This document shows positions 51,953-60,849 of a stretch of DNA of 64,000 bases, piece by piece; the first letter of the stretch is position 1, and the number at the start of each line of letters is the position of its first letter. Source of the stretch: Leucothrix pacifica (GTDB taxonomy: Bacteria; Pseudomonadota; Gammaproteobacteria; Thiotrichales; Thiotrichaceae). The DNA is taken from assembly GCF_003172875.1 (NCBI RefSeq), contig NZ_QGKM01000013.1, positions 1 through 64,000 of the forward strand, read 5' to 3'. The notes beneath the pieces are model-generated. The model saw nothing but the letters and a program-made list of their open reading frames with translations. It ran no database searches and was not told the DNA's origin. Both the position numbers and the translations under genes were made by a program.

Positions 51953-51977
51953 AGCCCTGAATATGTTCAGGGCTTTT
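51953..51977 (+). terminator. Terminator-like hairpin between yajC and secD
   Basis: AGCCCTGAA and TTCAGGGCT (51953-51961 and 51966-51974) form a 9-bp stem with a 4-base loop and end in TTTT. It lies in the 64-bp gap before secD and could lower secDF expression relative to yajC. Confidence 0.7.
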
Positions 51978-51996
51978 GCATATTCGGATTATAACA

Positions 51997-53865
51997 ATGA
52001 ATCAAAATCCAACCTGGAAGTACCTGCTACTAGTCGCGGTTTGCGTGATTGGTATGGTGTATGCCCTTCCGAATCTCTACCCTTCTAATCCTGCACTTCA
52101 AATCTCGCTAACCAATACGGATCAGCGCTTTGTCGGTACAGAAATTGAGACCATTACCAAGTCACTGAATGATGCCGGTATTGATATCAAGAAGGTAGAA
52201 AACAAAGACAACAAGCTAATGGTGCACTTCGCCGACACTGACGCACAATTCGCGGCAGTCGATCCGGTAAAAGCATCCTTGGGAGACCAATACGCAGTTG
52301 CCTTAAACCTCGCACCGACCACACCGTCTTGGTTAAGTGGTGCAGGTGCTAAGCCAATGTACCTTGGTTTGGATCTTCGTGGTGGTGTGCATTTCCTGAT
52401 GGAAGTGGACATGGAAGCCGCCCTGAACAAAGGGGTGGAGCGCTACAAAGAGGAGATCAGAGGCTATCTGGTTGATGAAAAGCTCAAATACCTTGGTGTT
52501 ATCCGCGAAGCTGATGATTCCCTGACGATTAAGTTTAAGGATCAGGCGGCCTTGGATGCAGCCTCTAAAAAGCTGACTCGTCAGTACCAAAACCAGTTAA
52601 GCATCGAGCAGGTAGACGCAACTAAAGGCGCTTCGTTGAGAGCGGCTATTACTGAAGACAACCTCAGCAATATCAAAAAGCTGGCGCTACAGCAAAATAT
52701 CACCACACTGCGTAATCGTGTAAATGAAATTGGTGTCGCTGAGCCTATCATTCAGCAACAAGGTCTTGAGCGGATCGTTGTTCAGTTACCGGGTGTACAG
52801 GACCCTTCAGAAGCAAAGAAGATTCTGGGTGCAACGGCAACACTCGAATTCCGCATGGTAGATGAAGAAAACAATGCCTTCGATGCGCAAGCGAATAAGC
52901 GTACACCGATCGGTTCTGTGCTGTATGAAGAGCGTGGTGGTTCGCCGATTTTGCTGAAACGTCAGGTGATGCTGACGGGTGACTTTATTACCGATGCATC
53001 GGCCACATTTGATCAAAACAACCAACCTGCAGTTAGTATCACACTAGACGGTAAAGGCGCTCGCATGTTTGAACGTGCTACCGGTGCTAACGTGCAGAAG
53101 CTAATGGGCGTTGTGTTCATCGAGAGCAAGACTGACGTAAGTCGTGATGCTGACGGTAATATCGTCAAGAAGACTGTGAACAAGCAGGAAGTAATCAATG
53201 TTGCACGTATTCAGGAGCAACTGAGTTCAAACTTCCAAATCACTGGTCTGGATTCACCAAAAGAAGCACATGACCTTGCACTACTACTGCGTGCAGGTGC
53301 TCTGGCAGCTCCAGTCTACATCGTTGAAGAGCGTACCGTTGGCCCAAGCTTAGGTGCTGATAACATCGAAGCAGGTTTCAACTCCGTTATCTATGGCTTG
53401 ATCGCAGTACTGATCTTTATGCTGATTTACTACCGTGTCTTCGGAATCGTGGCAAATCTAGCACTGAGTCTCAATCTGATTCTGATCGTTGCGGTACTTT
53501 CACTGCTACAGGCAACACTGACACTACCGGGTATTGCAGGTATCGTATTGACCGTTGGTATGGCGGTGGATGCTAATGTACTGATCTATGAGCGAATCAA
53601 AGAAGAGATACGCGCAGGAATGAGTCCACAAAATGCGATCCACTCAGGTTATGAGAAAGCATTTTCAACCATCACCGATGCAAACATCACTACGTTTATC
53701 GCAGCGATTGTGTTGTACGGCATGGGAACTGGCCCCATCAAGGGCTTCGCGATTACCTTGGCGATCGGAATATTGTCATCCATGTTCACCGCAATCTTCG
53801 GTACACGTGTGATTGTCAATATGATCTACGGCAACCGTCGTGTCGAAAAACTCAATATAGGATAA
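51997..53865 (+). CDS. secD: Protein translocase subunit SecD
   Basis: SecD, with SecF, uses the proton gradient to help export across the inner membrane. The start at 51997 (MNQNPTWKYLLLVAVCVIG) gives 622 residues, near E. coli SecD (615). It has the first helix, the large periplasmic P1 region with LGLDLRGGVHFLMEVDME, and five C-terminal helices with GIAGIVLTVGMAVDANVLIYERIKEE and GFAITLAIGILSSMFTAIFGTR. SecF follows by 7 bp. Confidence 0.97.
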   Translation: MNQNPTWKYLLLVAVCVIGMVYALPNLYPSNPALQISLTNTDQRFVGTEIETITKSLNDAGIDIKKVENKDNKLMVHFADTDAQFAAVDPVKASLGDQYAVALNLAPTTPSWLSGAGAKPMYLGLDLRGGVHFLMEVDMEAALNKGVERYKEEIRGYLVDEKLKYLGVIREADDSLTIKFKDQAALDAASKKLTRQYQNQLSIEQVDATKGASLRAAITEDNLSNIKKLALQQNITTLRNRVNEIGVAEPIIQQQGLERIVVQLPGVQDPSEAKKILGATATLEFRMVDEENNAFDAQANKRTPIGSVLYEERGGSPILLKRQVMLTGDFITDASATFDQNNQPAVSITLDGKGARMFERATGANVQKLMGVVFIESKTDVSRDADGNIVKKTVNKQEVINVARIQEQLSSNFQITGLDSPKEAHDLALLLRAGALAAPVYIVEERTVGPSLGADNIEAGFNSVIYGLIAVLIFMLIYYRVFGIVANLALSLNLILIVAVLSLLQATLTLPGIAGIVLTVGMAVDANVLIYERIKEEIRAGMSPQNAIHSGYEKAFSTITDANITTFIAAIVLYGMGTGPIKGFAITLAIGILSSMFTAIFGTRVIVNMIYGNRRVEKLNIG

Positions 53866-53872
53866 GCGGACC

Positions 53873-54805
53873 ATGTTTCTAACAAAACATATTAACTTCA
53901 TGGCCAAGCGAAAGATCGCGATGATCTTCTCCGCCATTTTGATCCTGATTTCTGTTGGGTCACTGGTGACACGTGGATTGAACTTAGGTGTCGACTTTAC
54001 GGGTGGTACAGTTATTCAGGTAGGTTACCCGGAAAACGCTAACATCACTCAGATTCGTGAAACACTGACGACAGCTGGTTACGACGCTGCAGTGCAGCCA
54101 TTTGGTACGGCGCAAGATGTACTGATTCGCCTGCCGGATCAACCAAATGCTGATCGAAGTAAAGTCAGTAACGATGTTATCAAAGCACTGCAGGCTGAAT
54201 CCTCTGATGTCGTGATGAAGCGTGTCGACTTCGTTGGTCCGCAGATTGGTGACGAGCTACGGGATCAGGGTGGTATTGCCATGCTGTTGGCACTGGGTGG
54301 TATTTTGATCTACATCGCTTTGCGATTTGAGTTCCGCTTCTCAGTGGGGTCGATCATTGCTTTGCTACATGACGTGGTGTTGACAATTGGATTCTTCTCG
54401 GTAACAGGTATTGAGTTCGATCTGACCATACTAGCCGCCATACTGGCGATCATCGGTTACTCACTCAACGATACCATCGTGGTGTTTGACCGAATACGGG
54501 AGAACTTCCTCAAGCTACGAAAAGCAGAAACCGATGAATCGATTGATACCTCTATTAATGAGACCTTGTCACGTACCTTAGTGACCTCGTTTACTACATT
54601 ACTTGTATTGGTATCGTTGTTCTTCTTTGGTGGAGAAATCATTCATGGTTTCTCAATCGCAATGATCGTGGGTATCGTGATCGGTACTTATTCTTCTATC
54701 TATGTAGCAAGTAGCTCTTTGCTGATGATGGGTGTAACGCGTGAGACATTGCTACCACCTGCTAAAGATGAGGAAGCTGATGAAGAGTTGGATGCAATTC
54801 CATAA
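53873..54805 (+). CDS. secF: Protein translocase subunit SecF
   Basis: SecF completes the SecDF complex. The 310-residue protein has an N-terminal helix, then the GLNLGVDFTGGTVIQVGYP periplasmic motif. Five C-terminal helices follow, with ILAAILAIIGYSLNDTIVVFDRIREN, which carries the conserved charged residues of the family. It lies 7 bp after secD and ends before a strong terminator. Confidence 0.97.
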   Translation: MFLTKHINFMAKRKIAMIFSAILILISVGSLVTRGLNLGVDFTGGTVIQVGYPENANITQIRETLTTAGYDAAVQPFGTAQDVLIRLPDQPNADRSKVSNDVIKALQAESSDVVMKRVDFVGPQIGDELRDQGGIAMLLALGGILIYIALRFEFRFSVGSIIALLHDVVLTIGFFSVTGIEFDLTILAAILAIIGYSLNDTIVVFDRIRENFLKLRKAETDESIDTSINETLSRTLVTSFTTLLVLVSLFFFGGEIIHGFSIAMIVGIVIGTYSSIYVASSSLLMMGVTRETLLPPAKDEEADEELDAIP

Positions 54806-54832
54806 CTTTTCAGCCTAGCTCAAACTTAGTAG

Positions 54833-54860
54833 AGGCGCCCTATTTCGGGCGCCTTTTTTA
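54833..54860 (+). terminator. Rho-independent terminator of the secDF operon
   Basis: AGGCGCCC and GGGCGCCT (54833-54840 and 54847-54854) form an 8-bp GC-rich stem followed by a run of Ts. Confidence 0.9.
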
Positions 54861-54929
54861 TGGCATCGACAAGCATACGAGCGTTATGATGAGGTATTGA
54901 CCCACTCAGCACATGACACAGGCATCACT

Positions 54930-56300
54930 ATGAACACCCTGCACTTTTCAGAAATCATCCACGCTTTTCCCAATATCACTCTGGCTGACCCTGAAAAAAA
55001 CTTGCAGATAACCGGAAGTGAAAGTCTCCCTGCCTGGTACGCTGTGAGTGATTTAGCAGTTGATAGCATTGCTGCTGCGGGCCTGTTGTTAAACCAAGGA
55101 ATGACTCAAGATACGAATAAGGTCACTGTCGATAGACGCTTAGCATCGATATGGTTTAACCACTCAATTCGGGAAGTTGGCTGGCAATTACCAGATCCTT
55201 GGGACTCCATTGCGGGTAACTACCGCACTAGCGATGGCTGGGTCAGACTGCACACCAATGCTAAAGCACACAAGGCCGCTGCGTTATCAGTGTTGGACTG
55301 TACTGATGATCGGAACTCAGTCACTGAAGCAGCCCGCAAATGGTCTTCTGAGGCTTTAGCCGATGCCGTGGTAGAAGCCGGAGGATGTTCAGCCACAATG
55401 TATACACCCGAGGAATGGATGAGTCACCCTCAGGGTAAGGCGGTATCGCTCGAACCATTAATACATTGGGAATTATTGGACATATGCAAACCTGATTCCT
55501 GTTCACTCAACCCATCTCGCCCACTCGAAGGAATCAAAATACTGGATCTGACGCGAATTCTGGCAGGCCCGGTTGCCACAAGATTTCTGGCTGGATATGG
55601 GGCAAATGTTTTAAGAATAGACCCACCAGAATGGGACGAGCCAGCCGCAGCACCTGAAGTCACGCTAGGCAAACGTTGCGCAGCTTTGGACTTAAACAAA
55701 CAACAGGATCGGCAGCAATTTGAAACATTACTCACTCAAGCTGATGTATTGGTCCATGGCTATCGCCCTGACGCACTGAATAATCTCGGTTATGATTCCG
55801 AGTCTCTGCGCAGCATCAATCCCAAATTAATTGATGTTTCGTTGTGCGCCTATGGTTGGACCGGGCTATGGGCAAAACGCCGTGGCTTTGACAGTGTCGT
55901 CCAAATGAGTTGTGGTATAGCAGCTTATGGCATGAAACAAGCGGGTGCTGAACAACCCGTTTCATTACCCGTACAAGCGCTGGATCATGGGACTGGCTAC
56001 TTGATGGCAGCGTCGGTTATTCATGCTCTGAACCGACGCCGGACTCATGGAGAAATCTATTCTGCCCGCCTTTCATTGGCCAGAACAGCCTGCTTATTAA
56101 TGTCTCACCCAAGCAAACCTGACGATAATCATTTTGCCGCGGAAACAGAACATGATGTGAGTGATGTGATTGAAGCTACCAGCTGGGGAAACGCTCACCG
56201 AGTTAAGTTCCCATTGCAGATCCAGGGAGCAGATGCCTTTTGGCCATATCCTGCCGGGCCGTTAAAGACGGCTTCACCGACGTGGGGTGTGAAGCAGTGA
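54930..56300 (+). CDS. CaiB/BaiF-type CoA transferase with permuted domain order
   Basis: Family III CoA transferases move CoA between carboxylic acids. In this 456-residue protein the usual N-terminal motif, GIKILDLTRILAGPVATRFLAGYGANVLRIDPP, starts near residue 201. The catalytic Asp candidate is Asp352 in ALDHGTGYLMAAS. Residues about 20-180 instead resemble the normally later region of the family (DGWVRLHTNAKAHKAAALSVL, then GGCSATMYTPEEWMSHPQGKAV). The protein therefore looks like the two parts joined in reverse order. ATG 54930 is preferred, with AGG eight bases before it; a TTG at 54897 is also in frame. It overlaps the next gene by four bases. Substrates are unknown. Confidence 0.8.
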   Translation: MNTLHFSEIIHAFPNITLADPEKNLQITGSESLPAWYAVSDLAVDSIAAAGLLLNQGMTQDTNKVTVDRRLASIWFNHSIREVGWQLPDPWDSIAGNYRTSDGWVRLHTNAKAHKAAALSVLDCTDDRNSVTEAARKWSSEALADAVVEAGGCSATMYTPEEWMSHPQGKAVSLEPLIHWELLDICKPDSCSLNPSRPLEGIKILDLTRILAGPVATRFLAGYGANVLRIDPPEWDEPAAAPEVTLGKRCAALDLNKQQDRQQFETLLTQADVLVHGYRPDALNNLGYDSESLRSINPKLIDVSLCAYGWTGLWAKRRGFDSVVQMSCGIAAYGMKQAGAEQPVSLPVQALDHGTGYLMAASVIHALNRRRTHGEIYSARLSLARTACLLMSHPSKPDDNHFAAETEHDVSDVIEATSWGNAHRVKFPLQIQGADAFWPYPAGPLKTASPTWGVKQ

Positions 56301-57160
56301 CAAACTCAACACCCATTCGTCCTTATAAAATCGGCCTTCCCCAATGGCATCATGACAAGTGGTATGCACCGGATCATCGCAAAGACGATTCACTATCGGC
56401 CTACTCTAAACATTTTTCTTCTGTTGAGGGTAACAACACGTTTTATGGACTTCCGAGTGAGCTGACGATCAAGCAATGGGCGCTACAGACACCGGATGAT
56501 TATCAGTTCTGCTTCAAGTTTCCTCGCTCCATTAGCCACAGTGGACAACTGTTAGCTTGTGAGTATCTGGCCAAGGAGTTTCTTGAGCGAATCGCACCAC
56601 TAGAGCACCGTATTGGAATAGTGTGGCTGCAGCTCAGTCAGGAATTTTCACCGGCCCAACTGAGCTCGCTCAGTACCTTTCTGGCCAGATTACCCAAACA
56701 CCTAAAATACGGCGTTGAAGTGAGAAACAAGCATTTCTTTAATAAGGGGCAAGATGAAAAAACCCTGAACCAAATATTGATACAGCATCAGGCTAATCGA
56801 GTTATTTTTGATACCCGATGTTTATTTGCAAATTATGCCGATGACCCTGACACTATCGCTGCCTTTAATGATAAGCCGAAAGTCCCCACTCATGTGATCG
56901 CTACCGCAGACAACCCTCTGGTACGCTTTATGGGGCCACATGATCCGGCACTGTCTTATCAGGCATTGCTGCCATGGGTGAATAAAACGCTGCAATGGGT
57001 TGATGAAGGCAAAACACCATATTTATTCTTTCATACGCCGGGCAATGAACATGCACCGGAATTAGCACGATGGTTCTCAGAGCAGATTCATCAGCAACGT
57101 CCTGAGATTCCAGCCATCACGCTTTGGAATAGGCAACCTAAGCAAACTGAACTTTGGTGA
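56297..57160 (+). CDS. DUF72 family protein (YecE-like)
   Basis: DUF72 proteins have a TIM-barrel-like fold and unknown activity. The chosen GTG start at 56297 overlaps the preceding stop as GTGA and is preceded by TGGGGTG, giving 287 residues (VTNSTPIRPYKIGLPQWHHDKWY). Family features are EGNNTFYGLPS, YQFCFKFPRSISHSG, LKYGVEVRNKHFF and the C-terminal DEGKTPYLFFHTPGNEHAPELAR. Coupling to a CoA transferase gene is unusual and may point to a shared pathway. Confidence 0.85.
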   Translation: MTNSTPIRPYKIGLPQWHHDKWYAPDHRKDDSLSAYSKHFSSVEGNNTFYGLPSELTIKQWALQTPDDYQFCFKFPRSISHSGQLLACEYLAKEFLERIAPLEHRIGIVWLQLSQEFSPAQLSSLSTFLARLPKHLKYGVEVRNKHFFNKGQDEKTLNQILIQHQANRVIFDTRCLFANYADDPDTIAAFNDKPKVPTHVIATADNPLVRFMGPHDPALSYQALLPWVNKTLQWVDEGKTPYLFFHTPGNEHAPELARWFSEQIHQQRPEIPAITLWNRQPKQTELW

Positions 57161-57195
57161 AATAAACAGGAGATAGCAAAACACGCTATCCCCTG
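57160..57195 (-). terminator. Hairpin between DUF72 and muramidase genes
   Basis: CAGGAGATAGC (57167-57177) pairs with GCTATCCCCTG (57185-57195) with one mismatch. On the minus strand it is followed by TTTATTT, so it probably ends the muramidase transcript. Confidence 0.55.
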
Positions 57196-57207
57196 TATGC
57201 CCGATTA

Positions 57208-58080
57208 TCACGCCGCTTGTGGCAATATTGCCAACTCTTCAGTGACGGTGACGCTGTGTTTCTGATACGCCGATAACATCTTGGTGTGATACTTATATCG
57301 CTTATAAGCAGGCCCATTGTAGCGATACGCAAATCCTGCGAAATTTTTAAGTGACAGACTGATTTGACCCGGTTTAAGGCGCAGCCACTTTGCCAAGTTA
57401 TTGACTTCGATATAACGAATAAAGGCGTCTAACTGCTCTGATTCATTCTTCTTCATACGCTGCATAAATACCTCCGCACTGTCATAGCCCAGTGCTTTCC
57501 AGTGGTAGCCCATAATCTGGAACAGCCCCCATGAAGCCGACTCCAAAGCAGCAGTGGCATGAATAGCGCTCGCTCTTTCAAGACGGGCAACCTCACTAAC
57601 ACCACCCTCATATCCACCACTCTTTGTCTGCAGGATATCTTCATTTCCAATCGTAACAAGCGCTGGATCGACACCGTGCTTTATCAAGCGCTTCCAAAAC
57701 ACATGACGCTCAAATAAGATCTTCGGGTGATTATTCAGAAAACCAGTCCCTGCTGACTCCACTTCATTGACCGCTTTAATCGCAGCCAACTCAACCCCTA
57801 AACGCTCAGCAGCCGCGACAAGATCGCTTTCTGCCAGGTAGCGGCTTGATGATTGATCCAAAAAGTGACTTCCCATTAGCGTCAGTAGTTTCCAGGTCTT
57901 TTCACCAATAATTCCATCGACAACTAATTGGTTTTCCCACTGAAACGCCATCACAGCTGCTTGCGTTTTTTTATCAAACTTACCGTCAATTGCAAGTACA
58001 TAGCCCAAACCGCTTAACATACTCTGGGCCTGAGTGACTGCATTTGTATTACTGCTATTTAACTTAATTTTATAAAACAT
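57208..58080 (-). CDS. Endolysin-like N-acetylmuramidase (DUF3380) with peptidoglycan-binding domain
   Basis: This 290-residue protein has a PG-binding-1 domain at the N-terminus (about 15-70, DGKFDKKTQAAVMAFQWENQL and DGIIGEKTWKLL). A DUF3380-type muramidase domain follows (about 80-265), with a likely catalytic Glu in AVNEVESAG, then HPKILFERHVFWK and ESASWGLFQIMGYHWKALGY. There is no signal peptide, as in many phage endolysins. It lies 26 bp downstream of a beta-helix protein gene, an association like a phage lysis or tail module. Other phage genes are absent. Confidence 0.87.
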   Translation of the reverse strand: MFYKIKLNSSNTNAVTQAQSMLSGLGYVLAIDGKFDKKTQAAVMAFQWENQLVVDGIIGEKTWKLLTLMGSHFLDQSSSRYLAESDLVAAAERLGVELAAIKAVNEVESAGTGFLNNHPKILFERHVFWKRLIKHGVDPALVTIGNEDILQTKSGGYEGGVSEVARLERASAIHATAALESASWGLFQIMGYHWKALGYDSAEVFMQRMKKNESEQLDAFIRYIEVNNLAKWLRLKPGQISLSLKNFAGFAYRYNGPAYKRYKYHTKMLSAYQKHSVTVTEELAILPQAA

Positions 58081-58106
58081 ATCGTTTACCCCCTGCTGGA
58101 TTTGAA

Positions 58107-59189
58107 CTATGCCACTGCTTTTTCAGCCCACCTGGCATCCTGAAACTCTGCCAGGTGCTGCGTACTGGTAGTGTTATTAGCAATAACGTGTTTCACCATT
58201 TCCGGCTCATAAATAAAGCGCGCACTCTCATTAAACGCAATACGGTTTCCTTCAGAGCTAAAACGTTTCAGCTTATTAGTACCAATTTTAATCCAGCTCT
58301 TACGCACATCCGGGCGAGGACTAAATACCAGGTTTTCCTCAATCACTGAGTTTTTTGCCATCCCCAAGGTGATACCGTGATAATGATCAGTCGCCACAAT
58401 ATTGCCTACAACCTGCCCATCCTTCATCAAACCGTTAAAGCAACCAATTCCCTGCATCATGCGTGCTCCCGGCAGATCTGAACGATTCCAGATATAGTTA
58501 TAGAGGACTGAAACGCCACTCAACACACCCTCGTCCGGACTTGGTGCTTCATGATTCCACATTTGAATAGCGTCAGAGTGGACTTTGTCACTTCCACAGC
58601 TCTTGGAAAACATAATGTAGTTATTGGCTAGCTTGACGTTATCCGCCAAGGCTCGCATGCCATCATTAAAGAAATTAGACACGCGGTTAGCAATGGCTGA
58701 GCCATGTTTTGCTCTTACCTCGATACCCGTGCGAACGTTGAAAACTTTATTAAACCGAGCATAACAGTATTCACCATCTAAGATGATCCCGTTACGGGCT
58801 TCCTCCAACCAAGTGCGTTCCTCCCAGGAATCCGTGTTCTCTGTTGTAAACACTCGTAACCCCTCTACAAGGCAATGCTCACCATTTAGCATGACCATAG
58901 GCAACTCAGGATGAAAGCCAACATCACTGGATAGACCGGTGATTTCTGTTCTATCCATGCCACTAATTTTAAGATGACGGCAATCATTAACCGTTAAACG
59001 ATTGATCACAAGCTCTTGATCCGGTGCAGGAAGCACCTCAATCGGGCTTTCTTCACTACCCAGATCGTAGAAGCTTAGAAAACGGAAGTGACCAGATAGA
59101 TACACCGTGCTCTTGTGGTTGGAATCAATCAGCTGGCCATTAATCACCAGATTCTCCCCGGTCCCATGAAAGTTATATTGCTTAGACAT
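58107..59189 (-). CDS. Right-handed parallel beta-helix protein
   Basis: This 360-residue protein has the repeated short strands and Asn-rich turns of a parallel beta-helix, for example VINRLTVNDCRHLKISGM, GIILDGEYCYARFNKVFN, NVKLANNYIMFS and NGLMKDGQVVGNIVATDHYHGITLGMAKNSVIEENLV. A NDGMRALADN...HSDAIQMW region resembles those in pectate-lyase-like or phage tail-spike helices. No signal peptide is seen. AGAGGAAG precedes the ATG. It is upstream of the endolysin-like gene by 26 bp. A carbohydrate-binding or depolymerising role is inferred. Confidence 0.75.
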   Translation of the reverse strand: MSKQYNFHGTGENLVINGQLIDSNHKSTVYLSGHFRFLSFYDLGSEESPIEVLPAPDQELVINRLTVNDCRHLKISGMDRTEITGLSSDVGFHPELPMVMLNGEHCLVEGLRVFTTENTDSWEERTWLEEARNGIILDGEYCYARFNKVFNVRTGIEVRAKHGSAIANRVSNFFNDGMRALADNVKLANNYIMFSKSCGSDKVHSDAIQMWNHEAPSPDEGVLSGVSVLYNYIWNRSDLPGARMMQGIGCFNGLMKDGQVVGNIVATDHYHGITLGMAKNSVIEENLVFSPRPDVRKSWIKIGTNKLKRFSSEGNRIAFNESARFIYEPEMVKHVIANNTTSTQHLAEFQDARWAEKAVA

Positions 59190-59499
59190 TGTTGTTCTTC
59201 CTCTTGGTAGTAATAAAGACTATCGGCCAACTGATGATACAAATGTATTAAAAACCAGCGACGAAATAAGTCTCTACTGCTACCCCTCGAAAATCCAACG
59301 TTATTAAATCACCTGAAAATTATTGCTCGCTGTTACACGGTAGTCTTTTGGTTGCGATTGAATAATGATGACGTGATAGGCAATAAAATTATTTTATGAT
59401 TGAATAGCAGTGGCTAAAAAATATCCTGTTATTGGATGACAGCCCCTGATTTCAAGGATGTAATTTAATAACATTGCGAAAAAGTGAGAGAATAAAGAA

Positions 59500-59566
59500 C
59501 GTCGGCTGATGAATAAGAAAAATCTATAGGAATACTTTGGGCGAGACAGTTCCTATTCAGCCGACG
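59500..59566 (+). other. Folded leader-like structure upstream of a small exported protein
   Basis: In the 417-bp gap 59190-59606, a 10-bp perfect outer stem (59500-59509 with 59557-59566) is stacked directly on a 7-bp inner stem (59526-59532 with 59550-59556), with a 16-base bulge on one side. It ends 40 bp before the ATG of the 86-residue gene. No T-run follows, so it looks like a 5' leader structure rather than a terminator. The remainder of the gap is AT-rich and shows no gene. Confidence 0.5.
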
Positions 59567-59606
59567 GAAAATAGAATAAATTTTAAACATTAAAAAGGGG
59601 CTACCC

Positions 59607-59867
59607 ATGAAAACAATAAGGTATGGCTTAATCGCTTGCGTACTATTACTCAGCACAAATGCACACGCTGGTTCCTGCCAGGTAAGCTACAAAGCCAAGA
59701 AAGAACAAATCGATAGATTTCTATTCAGAGATGTAGAGACCCTTAAGTACTCATCGGGAACAATATCCGGGGTTGGGGATACCAAAGAAAAATGCGAGGC
59801 GAACGCCCTGCAGAAAATAAAACAGAAAGGTTGGACGATCACTTACTCTGCAGTAAAAATGAACTGA
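59607..59867 (+). CDS. Small exported protein of unknown function
   Basis: This 86-residue protein has a signal peptide (MKTIRYGLIACVLLLSTNAHA, cleavage near 21-22). The basic mature part of about 65 residues has two cysteines (GSCQV and EKCEA) that could pair in the periplasm. AAGGGG lies six bases before the ATG. The mature sequence shows a beta-beta-alpha-like pattern ending in KQKGWTITYSAVKMN. No family is recognised. Confidence 0.72.
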   Translation: MKTIRYGLIACVLLLSTNAHAGSCQVSYKAKKEQIDRFLFRDVETLKYSSGTISGVGDTKEKCEANALQKIKQKGWTITYSAVKMN

Positions 59868-59912
59868 TAACAGAGCCGTGCAAGAATCATAATAAACATC
59901 TGAGTTTAAACC

Positions 59913-59942
59913 GGGATAGTACGAGTACTACTCGCCTATCCC
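59913..59942. terminator. Two-part hairpin between convergent small genes
   Basis: GGGATAG/CTATCCC (outer) and CGAGT/ACTCG (inner) form one long hairpin between the small exported protein gene and the convergent regulator gene. T-runs are weak on both sides. Confidence 0.55.
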
Positions 59943-59971
59943 AAAATTACATGTCATTCAGTCTGTAAAAA

Positions 59972-60628
59972 TCAAAGCCCGTGGATACCGGTAGCATCTA
60001 CCTCAAGCCAATAACCTTCCCTTCTTCTGACTTTAACCAAACTTTTCTCAATAAATTTAGCGCCTAACTCTTCCCTAAGCCGCTTAATGGATTGAACGGC
60101 ATGATCACCCATATCCAGTGAATGCAGAGGTTTGCCGATTACACGATTGTGTGCCAGTTTTCGCAGACTTTCGATCTGTGTTTTATTGAGCTCTAATTCA
60201 AGATTATTTAACTTTACGCGGTTTGCCGGTAGAAACTCCAATCGCTCGCAAAGGAAACCGGTTTCCCGCCAGAGATCAATCTTCTTCAAATCAAGACTTC
60301 GAAGATACATTTGATAAATCAGGATGCCTAGCAGCAAAATAAGAGTCGCGAATAGCACACCAATCGTTACAGTAAACAAGGTCAGTGTTTTTGATACATA
60401 ACCGTCAAAAAGAGATAAAGCAGCTGACTCTCCACTGCTGGACGGTGAGTTTTCCCAATAAAGAAATTGCTCAGTAGTTTCTAAGTGCTTAAGTACTGAG
60501 CCGTTCTCAGCAACCTGTAACACATGCACGACACCAATCAACACGAAAATTACCAATAACGTAATTGCGCCGCCGACAATCCAGAGAAATAAATTTTGAC
60601 GTGTTGAACCACGTTGTTTTTTAGCCAC
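59972..60628 (-). CDS. Membrane protein with C-terminal OmpR-like winged helix (reversed ToxR layout)
   Basis: This 218-residue protein has a short basic N-terminus, membrane helix 1 (about 12-37), a periplasmic segment (about 38-79) and membrane helix 2 (about 80-107). A cytoplasmic C-terminal domain (about 128-212) follows. That last part has the OmpR/ToxR winged-helix pattern: LELNKTQIESLRKLAHNRVI, then HAVQSIKRLREELG, and VRRREGYWLEV at the wing. ToxR and CadC carry this domain at the N-terminus, before one membrane helix. Here it comes last, after two. It could be a membrane-bound one-component regulator; the signal is unknown. Confidence 0.7.
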   Translation of the reverse strand: MAKKQRGSTRQNLFLWIVGGAITLLVIFVLIGVVHVLQVAENGSVLKHLETTEQFLYWENSPSSSGESAALSLFDGYVSKTLTLFTVTIGVLFATLILLLGILIYQMYLRSLDLKKIDLWRETGFLCERLEFLPANRVKLNNLELELNKTQIESLRKLAHNRVIGKPLHSLDMGDHAVQSIKRLREELGAKFIEKSLVKVRRREGYWLEVDATGIHGL

Positions 60629-60849
60629 GTTGTAACCCCTTACATCATGTGTGATGAAGGCTATTTTGAAACTACCTAATGATCCGTATTAAGAAGACTG
60701 CTAGAAGCAGTCAATATATTCCCTATATAAAGTACAGCAAGCCTAATTAGAATAATTTTAATACACTATAACGGGAATAATTTATTGCTGCAATCGATTA
60801 TTTATATCACAAGAGATCTTTAAGAATAGCCTATAGTTGACAGTCAATA

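Noticed and set aside
57208-59189. Prophage
   Set aside because: Only two phage-like genes; flanking genes are ordinary chromosomal ones.
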